Shown piece after piece: positions 1 to 10,470 of a DNA stretch of 42,773 nucleotides (the stretch's first letter is position 1; every line of letters begins with the position of its first letter). The stretch is from the NCBI GenBank assembly GCA_955652675.1, contig CATPBP010000227.1, positions 1 to 42,773 on the forward strand. Direction: 5' to 3'. The DNA comes from Candidatus Dormiibacterota bacterium (lineage in GTDB: Bacteria > Chloroflexota > Dormibacteria > Dormibacterales > Dormibacteraceae). The translations under genes were made by a program, and so were the position numbers. The notes under the pieces were generated by a model. It was not told where the DNA came from. It did not search any database and saw only the letters and a program-made list of their open reading frames with translations.

Positions 1-2
1 AG

Positions 3-284
3 GTCGCCGCGGCCGCCGTCATCGACCGCCTCCTCCACTATTCGACGACGGTGAACATCCGCGGCGACAGCCACCGGAGGGCCATAGGAACTCATGGCCA
101 GCCTCGTAGTGGCGATGATCGCGCTGAGCAGAGCCGCCAAGACCACTCGATGGGCGAAGAGTGCCATCGCTGCGGGGCTGCGATCGCCTACTGTCTGGCA
201 ATGCGCGTGCCCGCGAGAAGGCGTTCCCCGCTCGCCACCATGGCACAACGAGCGCGAGTACCGCACCGCAGCGCGCTGGGCTAG
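3..284 (+). pseudogene. IS21-family IstB helper ATPase, C-terminal fragment (5' end outside window)
   Basis: The frame opens at the window edge and reads AAAAVIDRLLHYSTTVNIRGD. This closely matches the conserved C-terminal tail of IstB, the AAA+ helper of IS21-type transposases, in which an IDRLLHH block is followed by a GDSYR/GESYR block. Here the second block is GDSHRR. After it the frame runs about 70 more residues to a TAG at 282-284 without resembling IstB, so the natural stop may have been lost. The Walker motifs and IstA would lie left of the window. The call rests on one short motif block. Whether the element is intact beyond the edge cannot be seen. Confidence 0.65.
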
Positions 285-373
285 CCCGTGGCGGGCGGTC
301 GCAGCTCGGCTAAGCTCGTTCAAGACAGCCGTATCGATTCGCCCGTCCCTTCAAGCGCCGAGGGGTTCAAACG

Positions 374-414
374 TTCCGGTTATGTTCCGGACGCCGCCGC
401 ACCATTCCGGTTAT
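374..414. repeat. TTCCGGTTAT direct repeats, possible IS21 right-end transposase sites
   Basis: TTCCGGTTAT occurs at 374-383 and again at 405-414, with a further TTCCGG at 385-390. IS21-family termini are known to carry several short direct repeats thought to be transposase-binding sites. The position just downstream of the istB fragment fits a right end. No target duplication or opposite end is visible in the window. Confidence 0.45.
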
Positions 415-836
415 CGATCGCGACTTTGGTCTTCCCCTCGCACACTGAAACGCCGTCCTGTCAGGCGCCAGGCAGAACCAAGATCTCTCATGCGACTCAG
501 CGTGATGCTCTGTGCGACGGCGGCGAACCAGCATCGACCTGGTCCGCCGCCGGCCCGAACAGCTCAGTTGCTCCAGTCGAAGTCGTAGTGGATCCAGTTA
601 CTGTCCTTGAAGTCGAGGCGAGGTCCCTCTGCTTCGACATTGAACGTACCTTGGCCGCACCGCCCAGTCCTTCACCCGTTACCGGGTTCTTGAGCGTATC
701 GCCTGTCGCTTGACCGACTCCCGGGATGCTGACCGAGCTGTGCCTTCCCGCCTCATCGATAGAGGCAGTCGCGGCTGATAGCTAGCCGACCGGTCCAGAA
801 CGCGGTTACGCATGAACCAACACTTCGACGTCTCTA

Positions 837-868
837 CCGGTCACCACGCCCCTGCGCGTGGTGATCGG
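837..868. repeat. Strong hairpin, 13-bp stem with 6-nt loop
   Basis: Bases 837-849 pair with 856-868 around the loop CCCTGC. The inner nine pairs (TCACCACGC with GCGTGGTGA) are perfect Watson-Crick, and the outer four include one G-T. No T-run follows on either strand, so it is not a standard intrinsic terminator. It could be a mobile-element end, a small RNA or a protein-binding site. Confidence 0.6.
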
Positions 869-1024
869 ACCTCCACCGTCCGACGGCTCCCCCGCCGCTA
901 CTCCCGCTCTTCGCCCTTGGCTCTCGCCTCCTCCCCTCTTCTTTGCACTTCACTGTCATCTTTCTTTCTATTTGTACTTCCTCTTTCCCCAACCGTCTGC
1001 CCCGCTTCCTTATCGCTCTCCGGG

Positions 1025-1083
1025 CCCGAACTGCTCCACCCATCACCTATCTCAATCTTTCGAAAGGGGGGGAGCAGTTCGGG
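1025..1083. repeat. Perfect 13-bp inverted repeat enclosing a palindrome
   Basis: CCCGAACTGCTCC at 1025-1037 is the exact reverse complement of GGAGCAGTTCGGG at 1071-1083. The 33-nt spacer contains the 10-bp palindrome CTTTCGAAAG at 1057-1066 and a C3/G3 extension of the stem. It closes a roughly 130-nt tract that is about four-fifths pyrimidine on the plus strand. No gene touches it. Confidence 0.6.
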
Positions 1084-1399
1084 GACGGAGAGCCCTCCAT
1101 TTGTATTCGGGGCAGGCGGTTGGGGTGCTGCGTCGGACGCAGCATCCTCTGATGGTTCTACGTCAGCTGCTAGCTCGGGCCGATAGGCCCCGTCGGGCAC
1201 CATGGACCAGCATGCTGCCCCAGCTCCGGTGCCCGGTCCCGCAACCCGTCACTACTCGCAAAAAATGTGAGTTCTTCCCAGGCGGGTTGAACCGCGCTGC
1301 GAGCCTCCGCCGACTGCGCTTCCCTTAACTTAGAGAACCGTCCGGGGAAACGGATCAACTCCACGAGGGAATGTAGCGGAACTTTGCTATGGTATCGAT

Positions 1400-1972
1400 A
1401 TGCCTCGGCTGACTCAGCGCACAATGGCGCCGGCAATTCGCTTTTACGCCACGCTGTGCTCGATCGACAACTGGACTATTTTGCGGTTGCCTGAGGAAGC
1501 CAGCGAGAAACTGCCGTCGCGCGGGCAGGTGGCAGCACAAGGAACGATCAATGGCTATGAATTCCGGACGATGCTCGAGCCGGACGGCTATTCGGGCCAC
1601 TGGATGAGGGTTGATGAAAAGCTGCAACAACTCGCTGGCATAAGCGCGGGTGACACCGCGACGCTCGAAATTGATTCAACCAACGACTGGCCGGAGCCGA
1701 ACGTGCCACAGGACCTTGAGAGAGCTCTGGCAGCTGCCCCTCAGAAGATCCAAGACTTATGGAACGACATTACGCCCATGGCACGTTGGGAATGGGTTCG
1801 TTGGGTAAATGCAACCAAAAGCCCTGACACGCGCAAACGACGAGTCGAAGTGACTATCTCGAAGATGAACAGCGGGAAGCGACGGCCCTGCTGTTTCGAC
1901 CTTGCCGCATGCACCGATCCCAACCTGTCAAAAAATGGCAGGCTTCTCGAACCAGCGCAATTGAGTAGATAG
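1400..1972 (+). CDS. DUF1905 / YdeI-OmdA-like small protein
   Basis: The product is 190 residues. The N-terminal half (about 10-95) matches the DUF1905 beta-barrel pattern: IRFYATL, then a GTINGYEFRTML strand pair, then GDTATLEI. The C-terminal part (about 115-170) matches the YdeI/OmpD-associated domain, with a helical region ending in KRRVEVTISKM and GKRRPCCF. Proteins of this two-domain type are common and poorly understood; some are annotated as bacteriocin-protection proteins, and no biochemical role should be inferred here. ATG at 1424 is an alternative start eight codons in; neither start has a clear Shine-Dalgarno. Base composition looks less GC-rich than the core genes to the right, consistent with an acquired gene in this accessory flank. 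Confidence 0.75.
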   Translation: MPRLTQRTMAPAIRFYATLCSIDNWTILRLPEEASEKLPSRGQVAAQGTINGYEFRTMLEPDGYSGHWMRVDEKLQQLAGISAGDTATLEIDSTNDWPEPNVPQDLERALAAAPQKIQDLWNDITPMARWEWVRWVNATKSPDTRKRRVEVTISKMNSGKRRPCCFDLAACTDPNLSKNGRLLEPAQLSR

Positions 1973-2441
1973 GCGAGCTATAACCAGGGTCGGCGAACCG
2001 AAGGTGACGGCGAGGGCGGTCGAGACGGCAAGATGTTACCTGTCGGAATGCTCCTTGGTGAGACGTTGACGGGGTTGAAGCACCGCCCTTTGTCTCAATT
2101 CACAGAGCGCCCGTGTTTCTGTCTCAATGACCCCGCGCGCGCCCCGGCCGGTCGGTGGATCATGGCTTAGTTCAAGACTCCCACACGTTGGGCCAAAGGC
2201 CACAGGCCTGGTGTGCGCATCTTGCCGGTAGTCCTCCACGAGGGTTTCCAGCCGAGTCGACGGAGCCGGCGTCACGACCTTTAGGTCGGGCACGGTTGGG
2301 CTACCTCCCCCTATAGCGCCCATTCGTACTAAAGCGCTCCAAGCCAGCGCCTTGTATTCGCAGATCCAAGGCAGCTTGCAGCGCCTTGTTCATAGCATCA
2401 AGAGGACCGGAGGCGCTCCTGCTGAACTCGAATTTGGAGTT
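1973..2441. other. Intergenic stretch without a supportable gene
   Basis: A 95-codon minus-strand frame (2036-2323) exists, but it has no recognisable motif, so I do not call it. The only visible structure is a repeated TGTCTCAAT at 2091-2099 and 2120-2128, and a small AACTC/GAGTT stem immediately before the tRNA-Val 3' end. Confidence 0.55.
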
Positions 2442-2518
2442 TGGTGGGCGGTGAGAGAGTCGAACTCCCGACCTCCTCGGTGTAAGCGAGGCGCTCTAGC
2501 CGGCTGAGCTAACCGCCC
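2442..2518 (-). tRNA. tRNA-Val (anticodon UAC), CCA encoded
   Basis: On the minus strand a complete cloverleaf is present. The acceptor GGGCGGT pairs with ACCGCCC, the D stem is GCTC/GAGC, the anticodon stem CCTCG/CGAGG carries loop CTTACAC (anticodon TAC), and the T arm is GGGAG-TTCGACT-CTCTC with one G-T pair. Discriminator A is at 2445 and CCA is encoded at 2442-2444. Its 3' end faces the accessory flank. The S41 peptidase gene ends 14 bases before its 5' end. Confidence 0.95.
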
Positions 2519-2532
2519 ACGGCCCGACCAGT

Positions 2533-3741
2533 CTACTGGCCGGCAAGCACCTGCAGGGCTCGGTTCAGCTGAGTGTCCCCGGCGTGGCCGCGAGCCGGCT
2601 GAACCACGTCGAACATGCCAGCCTTGTTGGCCAGGTCCACCCCGACGTCTGGGGTCAAACCGACCTTGTCGACAGAGTGACCGTTGGGAAGGAACCAGTG
2701 CTCCACGGTCAGGTGAAGGTCCCCACCGTCCGACAGCCGGTAGTCCACCTGGACCGACCCCTTCCCGAATGTCTTGGTGCCAACCAGTCGGGCGCGGCCA
2801 TGCGCCTGCAGCGAGCCGGAGACGATCTCGGAGGCTGAGGCCGTGTTGCCGTTGACCAGCACCACCATCGGCAGCTTCGCGGCTGGGTGGTTCCCCGTCA
2901 CGTCCGTGCGATTGACCTGGCCTCCCCTGCCCCTTTCCTCGAAGGCCTCGCCGCTGGCCAGGAACCGGCTGATCACCGCCGTCGCTGCGTTCACGAAACC
3001 GCCGCCGTTGTCGCGCAGGTCGAGCACGGCGCCGCGGGCGCCGGGGAGGCCGCTCGACAGCTGGGCGTCGAACTCCCGCTGCGTTGCGTCGCCGAAATCG
3101 TAGATCCGGAGGTAGAGGACGTCAGCTTCCAGCCGCACCGATTCCACGCTGGGGCTCTGGAAGTCGGCCCGAACGACCACTGCCTCCAGCTCCTGCGATC
3201 CCCGGCGCACGCGGAGCGTGACCTTGGAGCCTGACGGACCGCGGATCAGGGCGGAGGTCTGCTCCGACTTCAGCCCGTGGGCGTCCGTGCTCCCGATCCT
3301 GAGTATCACGTCGTCGGTTTGCAGGCCGGCCTTGAGCGCCGGGGAGTTCGGCAGCACCCCGCTGATCACCGGGTAGTCGTCCCTGTAGTTCACGTAGATC
3401 CCGATCATCCCGGCGTGGCGGCCGGCATAGAAGTCCTGCTGGCCCTTCACCTGCTGCGGGTCCAGGTACTCCGTGTAGGGGTCGCCCAGAGACTGGACGA
3501 GCCCGCGCACGCTGCCCCGCGACAGCTTCTGATAGTCGAGCTTGGGATCGTAGTAGTGGGCCTGGATGACCCTCATCGCCTCGTCGAGGGAGGCCTGGTC
3601 CAGATCCCGGCGGCTGGTGCCGGGTTCGAGCAGGGGCACCTGTTCGGGGTAGGTCTGGTCCACCCAGACCCCCCCGGTGAAGGAGCCCGCTAGCAGGAGG
3701 AGGGCGACGGCGGCGAAAAGCCACCGGCGCGGTGATGTCAC
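2533..3741 (-). CDS. S41 family C-terminal processing peptidase (CtpA/CtpB-like)
   Basis: This 402-residue protein is a secreted or membrane-anchored serine protease. A single hydrophobic segment at about 8-26 exports it. A PDZ domain spans roughly 105-185 (PNSPALKAGL, DDVILRIG). The S41 core follows with VLDLRDNGGG and GNTASASE, putting the catalytic Ser at 302 and the Lys at 327 in GTKTFGKG. That 25-residue Ser-Lys spacing is typical of Ctp proteases. The start is GTG, and its GTGA overlaps the stop of the M23 gene upstream. Association with ftsEX and an M23 hydrolase suggests a role in cutting or regulating cell-wall hydrolases, as for related Ctp proteases. The substrate is inferred. Confidence 0.92.
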   Translation of the reverse strand: MTSPRRWLFAAVALLLLAGSFTGGVWVDQTYPEQVPLLEPGTSRRDLDQASLDEAMRVIQAHYYDPKLDYQKLSRGSVRGLVQSLGDPYTEYLDPQQVKGQQDFYAGRHAGMIGIYVNYRDDYPVISGVLPNSPALKAGLQTDDVILRIGSTDAHGLKSEQTSALIRGPSGSKVTLRVRRGSQELEAVVVRADFQSPSVESVRLEADVLYLRIYDFGDATQREFDAQLSSGLPGARGAVLDLRDNGGGFVNAATAVISRFLASGEAFEERGRGGQVNRTDVTGNHPAAKLPMVVLVNGNTASASEIVSGSLQAHGRARLVGTKTFGKGSVQVDYRLSDGGDLHLTVEHWFLPNGHSVDKVGLTPDVGVDLANKAGMFDVVQPARGHAGDTQLNRALQVLAGQ

Positions 3742-4934
3742 GCCAGATAGCTAAGCGGATTCTGATAGGCGCCGTTGATGCGAACTTCGAAATGCAGGTG
3801 GGGACCGGTCGAATATCCGGTAGATCCCTCGTATCCGATGGGCTGGCCGCGGTTGACCCTGCTCCCTCCGCCCACTGCGAACCCCGACAGATGGGCGTAG
3901 AGCGTGCTGTAGCCGTTGCCGTGGGTCAGGATGACGACGTTGCCGTAGCCCCCGTTCCAGCCCTCGTAGGAGACGACGCCGGTGTCGGCAGCGAGGACGG
4001 AGGTGCCGGCGGCCGCACCGATGTCCAGTCCGGTGTGGAAGTGATGGGTCGCGCAGCCGGCGTCGTAGGGCTCACCGAGGAGGTCGCTGCAGCCGAACCC
4101 CTGGGTGATCGGCCCCCTTTCCGGCCAGCCGAACCTGCCGCTCCCGCCGCCCAGCCCGCGGGCCTGGCTGTCGTACTGCTCCTGGAGCTGGAGGACGAGG
4201 GCGTCGAGCTTGGCCTTCTCGGCTTCGAGCTGCAGCCGCTGCTGCTCGAACTGCGCCTCCAGCGACCCGATGTAGGCAAGGGCCGCCTGCTGCGTCTGCA
4301 GGATCCCCTGGAGCTGGGCCTGCTGGTCTTGCTGCTGGTGCAGAAGGGTTGCCTGCTCGCGTCGCTGGAAGTCGAGCTTCTGGCGCAATGCCTCCAGCTG
4401 ATCGCGCTCGCCTTTGAGCGTGTTGATCAGAAGCTGGTCGCTATGGACGATGTCCTGCATGACGACGACCCGGTCGACCAGCTGGTTGAAGTTCTTTGAG
4501 CTGACCATCAGCTCCAGGTAATTGATGCTGCCGTGCTTGGACATGGAGCGGACGCGCTGGTCGAGCAGCGACTGACGAACCTGCATGTGCGCTTCGTGCC
4601 GGTCGATCTCCGCCTGCGTGAAGCGCATCTGGCGCTCGGTGGCGTCGAGCTTGGCCTGGGTGGCGGCGATGGCCCGCTTCTGCACGTCGATCTTCGCGTT
4701 CAGGTCGTTTATCAGGGCAAGAGTCTGCTTGGCCTTCTGCTGCGCGTCGGCAAGGCTCTGCTGGACCTGGGCCAGCCGGGACTGCGCGTCCTGCTGGCCC
4801 TGCCTGGCCTGCTGCAGCGCCTGGCAGGACGAGTCTCCCGGGCTGCAGTCGAGCGCCAGGGCGGGCGCCGTGGCGGCGGTGCTGAGCAGGACAAGGGCCA
4901 GTGTCGAATAGAGAAGCAACCTATGCACGCTCAA
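3738..4934 (-). CDS. Coiled-coil M23 murein hydrolase (EnvC/RipA-like FtsEX partner)
   Basis: The product has 398 residues. A signal peptide (about 1-28) is followed by a long Gln/Lys-rich coiled coil (about 35-255) and a C-terminal M23 (LytM) peptidase domain (about 270-398). Zinc ligands are intact: H300 and D304 in HFHTGLD and H381 in GPHLHFE, with catalytic His at 348 and 379. It is therefore predicted to be an active peptidoglycan endopeptidase. In other bacteria such coiled-coil LytM proteins are bound by the FtsX extracellular loop and activated by FtsE ATP hydrolysis. Direct linkage to ftsX by a TTGA overlap supports that pairing. The start is TTG. Confidence 0.9.
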   Translation of the reverse strand: MSVHRLLLYSTLALVLLSTAATAPALALDCSPGDSSCQALQQARQGQQDAQSRLAQVQQSLADAQQKAKQTLALINDLNAKIDVQKRAIAATQAKLDATERQMRFTQAEIDRHEAHMQVRQSLLDQRVRSMSKHGSINYLELMVSSKNFNQLVDRVVVMQDIVHSDQLLINTLKGERDQLEALRQKLDFQRREQATLLHQQQDQQAQLQGILQTQQAALAYIGSLEAQFEQQRLQLEAEKAKLDALVLQLQEQYDSQARGLGGGSGRFGWPERGPITQGFGCSDLLGEPYDAGCATHHFHTGLDIGAAAGTSVLAADTGVVSYEGWNGGYGNVVILTHGNGYSTLYAHLSGFAVGGGSRVNRGQPIGYEGSTGYSTGPHLHFEVRINGAYQNPLSYLA

Positions 4935-5827
4935 ATCCTCACGAAGCGACGGACGCCTATGTAGCTACCCATGGCGCCGAGAAGCACACCTGCGGCCAGG
5001 AGGTCTGGACCGAGAACGCTGACGAACCTGGGGTCATAGGTCAAAGGCACGAAGAACAGCTCGGACTGGAATCGCTCCACGAAAGGCCGGTAGGCCAGCA
5101 TCAGCAGTCCGAGCGCCAGAGAGGCGGCGATGAGGCCTGTGAGCACTCCCTCGAGCACGAAGGGACCGCGCACGAACCACTCGGTGGCGCCCACCAGCTT
5201 CATCACCTCGATCTCCTGCCGGCGGTGGTAGACCGCGGTGCGGATGGTGTTCATCACGATGACGATGGAGGCGACCGTGAGCACTGCCAGCATCCCGAAG
5301 CCGGCGATCGTCAGCCAGCTGGAGAGCCGCAGCATGTTCGTTATGAAGTCGCCCTGGTAGTCCGTCGGGTCAGTCCGGTCGGCGCCGCGCCAATGCCGCG
5401 CCAGGGTGTCGATCTTCTTCACGTCACCGAGCCGGCCGACCTTGACCTCGATCTTGGCGGGTACCGGGTTGCCCTGGATCTGCTCGATCAGCTGCTGGTT
5501 GCGCGGATCTTCGGAGAACCGGCGCAGCTCCTCTTCCTTGCTCACGAAGCGCACGCTGAGAACCTCCGGCTGCAGGCGCAGCTGGTCCTCGAAGTCCTCG
5601 ACCGTCGTCAACGGTGTCTGGTCAGCGACGCTGACGCTGATAACGCTGACCCGCTGCTTGTAGCCGTCCAGGACCTGGCTGAAGGCGTGTCCGAGGAGCA
5701 GGCTGGCGCCGCCCAGGATCAGGATCAGAGTGATCGAGAGGACGCCCGCGCCGGTGACCGGCACGTGGCGCCAGAAGCTTTGCCAGGCGCTGCTAAGCGC
5801 GAAGAGCAGATGTCGCCAAATCCTCAT
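4931..5827 (-). CDS. ftsX: Cell division ABC permease FtsX
   Basis: The protein has 298 residues and the FtsX topology. A short cytoplasmic N-terminus ([20 protein letters not shown]) precedes TM1 at about 22-45. An extracellular domain follows (about 46-165), then three C-terminal transmembrane segments (about 172-198, 220-247, 268-292). It forms the FtsEX complex with FtsE and transmits ATP-driven changes across the membrane to a peptidoglycan hydrolase. Its start lies 35 bases inside the end of ftsE, so translation is coupled. Length is normal for the family. Confidence 0.93.
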   Translation of the reverse strand: MRIWRHLLFALSSAWQSFWRHVPVTGAGVLSITLILILGGASLLLGHAFSQVLDGYKQRVSVISVSVADQTPLTTVEDFEDQLRLQPEVLSVRFVSKEEELRRFSEDPRNQQLIEQIQGNPVPAKIEVKVGRLGDVKKIDTLARHWRGADRTDPTDYQGDFITNMLRLSSWLTIAGFGMLAVLTVASIVIVMNTIRTAVYHRRQEIEVMKLVGATEWFVRGPFVLEGVLTGLIAASLALGLLMLAYRPFVERFQSELFFVPLTYDPRFVSVLGPDLLAAGVLLGAMGSYIGVRRFVRI

Positions 5828-6533
5828 GGTAGGTCCCAGAACGGTCGTCTCTCACGATCCGTCCGTCTTCGATGGCGACCACCCGGCGGCGCAGGAGATC
5901 GACTATCTCCCGGTTGTGGGTGGCCATGACTACGGTCGAGCCGCTGGCGTTGATCCGCAGGAAGAGCTGCATGATCTCCCAGGCAGTGGCCGGGTCGAGG
6001 TTGCCGGTCGGCTCGTCGGCGACGATGAGACGCGGGCCGGGGACCAGCGCCCGGGCGATGGCGACTCGCTGCTGTTCGCCGCCGGAGAGCTCGCGCGGAT
6101 ACTTCGCGCCTTTGTTCGCGAGGCCCACGGTCTCCAGGGCGTCGCCCACGAGCCGCTCGATCGCGTCCCTCGACTCGCCCAGCACGCGCAGGGCGAAGGC
6201 CACGTTCTCGTAGACGGTCAGGCGGGGAAGCAGCTTGAAATCCTGGAAGACCAGACCGACCTTGCGCCGGAAGTGCGGAAGCTTTCGCCTCGGCAGCGGT
6301 CCCAGGTTGATGCCGTCGACCAGGATCCGCCCGCGTGTGGGCTTCTCCTCTCGGATGAGCAGTCTGACCATGGTTGACTTTCCGGCTCCGGAGGGGCCGA
6401 CCAGGAAGATGAAGTCACCCTCGGGCACCGCCAAGGACACGTCCTTCAGCGCTTCGGTGCCGTTGGCGTACCGCTTCCAGACGCTCTGAAAGCTGATTAT
6501 GGGACGACTGTCGAAATCAGGCGCTATGACCAT
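5793..6533 (-). CDS. ftsE: Cell division ATP-binding protein FtsE
   Basis: This 246-residue ABC ATPase has Walker [10 protein letters not shown] at 46-54, Q-loop Gln97, signature LSGGEQQR at 149-156, Walker B LIVADE at 169-174 and the FtsE-typical DEPTGNLDP stretch. It powers FtsX at the division site. A short basic and acidic C-terminal extension follows the nucleotide-binding domain. A consensus sigma-70-type promoter lies about 60 bases upstream, so ftsE-ftsX-M23-ctpA appears to be one transcription unit, separate from prfB. The Shine-Dalgarno before this ATG is weak. Confidence 0.95.
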   Translation of the reverse strand: MVIAPDFDSRPIISFQSVWKRYANGTEALKDVSLAVPEGDFIFLVGPSGAGKSTMVRLLIREEKPTRGRILVDGINLGPLPRRKLPHFRRKVGLVFQDFKLLPRLTVYENVAFALRVLGESRDAIERLVGDALETVGLANKGAKYPRELSGGEQQRVAIARALVPGPRLIVADEPTGNLDPATAWEIMQLFLRINASGSTVVMATHNREIVDLLRRRVVAIEDGRIVRDDRSGTYHEDLATSALRA

Positions 6534-6592
6534 ATGTGCGAAAGCGTTGGGTGGAAAGGGACCGGTCGGGTTAGCGCAATGCAGCCGGCGAG

Positions 6593-6621
6593 AGTATAGG
6601 GTCAGTCCTCACATGGGTCAA
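6593..6621 (-). promoter_or_regulatory. Sigma-70-type promoter for the ftsEX operon
   Basis: On the minus strand TTGACC (6616-6621) and TATACT (6593-6598) are separated by exactly 17 bases. This is close to the consensus -35/-10 pair, and it points at ftsE with a predicted leader of about 50 bases. It lies in the intergenic gap after prfB. Confidence 0.7.
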
Positions 6622-6665
6622 ACCGGAAGCGGAATGGGCAATCCCGACCCGCTCCGTGACAAGTG

Positions 6666-6690
6666 GCTCAGTCCCGGCCTGAGCTTTTTT
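6666..6690 (+). terminator. Intrinsic-terminator-like hairpin with T6
   Basis: GCTCAG (6666-6671) pairs with CTGAGC (6679-6684), and six Ts follow on the plus strand (6685-6690). It has terminator form only on the plus strand, although both flanking genes are on the minus strand. It could stop antisense transcription into prfB, or end a short plus-strand RNA that I cannot identify. Confidence 0.4.
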
Positions 6691-6722
6691 CCATCCCCCT
6701 TTTGCGAAGAGAGGGACATCGC

Positions 6723-7864
6723 TCAGTCGGGGCGCTGGCCGTTCACCCGCTCGCCCAGCCGCCAGCGCAGCCAACCTTCCAGGAAGGGTTCGATCTCCCC
6801 GTCCAGCACGGCCTGGACGTTGCCCACCTCGACCCCGGTCCGAAGGTCCTTGACCAGGGTGTACGGCTGCATGACGTAGTTGCGGATCTGGCTGCCGAAC
6901 TCGGCCGGTAGGACGTCGCCCCGCAGCTCCTCGCGCCGGCGGGCCGCCTCCTCCTGCTGTCTCTGGAACAGCCGGCCGCGCAGGATCCGCATGGCGATCT
7001 CGCGATTCTTGATCTGCGAGCGCTCGTTCTGGACCGAGACGACGAGGCCGGTCGAGAGGTGCGTTATCCGGACCGCGGAGTCGGTCTTGTTGACGTGCTG
7101 GCCGCCGGCGCCGGTCGAGCGGTAGGTGTCGATCCGGATGTCGTCGGGGCCGATCACGACCTCCTCCTCCGCCTCGTCCAGCTCGGGCATCACCTCCACA
7201 AGCGCGAAGGACGTGTGGCGGCGATGGTTCTGATCAAAGGGCGAGATTCGAACCAGGCGGTGGACTCCGTGCTCGGCCCGGAGCAGTCCGTAGGCGCGCC
7301 GGCCCCGCAGAACCACGGTCGCCCCCTTCAGGCCCGCCTCCTCGCCCGGGGAGGTGTCCAGGAGCTCGACCTCGCAGCCTGGGCGCAGGGTCGACACCTG
7401 GTGGCTGGAGGGCTGAGCCCAGCGCGTGTACATGCGCAGGAGGATCTCCACCCAGTCCTGGGCGTCGATGCCGCCCTGCCCGACTGTGATGCTGACGACA
7501 GCGTTGTGATCGGCGTAGGGATCGTTGAAGAGGAGCGCGAGCTCGCGCTGATGCACCTCGCGCTCGAGCGCGAGCTGGTCGGGGATCAGCTGCTCGGCGA
7601 GCTCAGAGTCTTCGTGGGCGAGCTCAGCCAGCTCCTCCATGTCGCGGGCCCTGCGCTCCAGCTGATCCCAGGCGGCCACCTCGTCCCGGTACTCGGACGC
7701 TTGGCGCGCCAGCTTGGCCGCCTTGTTGGGGTCGTCCCAGGCGTCGGGCGCCCCCAGGAGCTTCTCCAGTTCGTCTCCCCGACGGCTCTTCTCGGGGAGG
7801 TCAAAGGTGCTCCTTGAGCTCGAGAATCCTCTTCAAGAGCTCGGCGGGCGTCTGGCTGGGATGG

Positions 7865-7875
<11 letters not shown>
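6723..7875 (-). CDS. prfB: Peptide chain release factor 2, with programmed +1 frameshift
   Basis: RF2 releases nascent chains at UGA and UAA. Translation starts at ATG 7875 and reads 24 codons to CTT followed by an in-frame TGA at 7801-7803. The slippery CTT-TGA-C is preceded by an internal Shine-Dalgarno AGGAG (7810-7814) at the classic 3-nt spacing. After a +1 shift the frame continues DLPEKSRRGDELEKLL and gives 383 residues. The discriminator tripeptide SPF (211-213) identifies RF2, and the peptidyl-transferase motif GGQ is at 257-259. The start overlaps the secA stop by 11 bases. Autoregulation by RF2 level at the UGA is the known role of this signal. Confidence 0.95.
7801..7814 (-). promoter_or_regulatory. 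prfB programmed +1 frameshift signal
   Basis: Read on the minus strand: AGGAG, CAC, CTT, TGA, followed by C at 7800. This is the canonical RF2 recoding signal, with an internal Shine-Dalgarno three bases before the CUU slippery codon and an in-frame UGA followed by C. Downstream codons match RF2 only in the +1 frame. Confidence 0.93.
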
Positions 7876-10468
<2,593 letters not shown>

Positions 10469-10470
10469 GT

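Larger units (their letters stand above)
285..1399. other. Gene-poor accessory stretch with inverted repeats and a pyrimidine-rich tract
   Basis: No convincing protein gene was found on either strand. Open frames here lack recognisable motifs, overlap one another in several frames, and look like chance GC-rich ORFs. The stretch contains the TTCCGGTTAT repeats, a short minus-strand frame ending at 564 that may be a decayed C-terminus, a 13-bp-stem hairpin at 837-868, a pyrimidine-rich tract from about 888 to 1020, and a 13-bp inverted repeat at 1025-1083. Confidence 0.6.

Noticed and set aside
94-1328. Several overlapping plus- and minus-strand frames of 60-165 codons
   Set aside because: They compete with one another, are low-complexity and Arg/Ser/Pro-rich, and show no recognisable domain.
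2091-2128. TGTCTCAAT repeated twice as possible IS ends
   Set aside because: Direct, not inverted, orientation, and no transposase between or beside the copies.
2036-2323. 95-codon minus-strand frame
   Set aside because: No motif, no clear ribosome-binding site, and I do not recognise any family; it is treated as chance.
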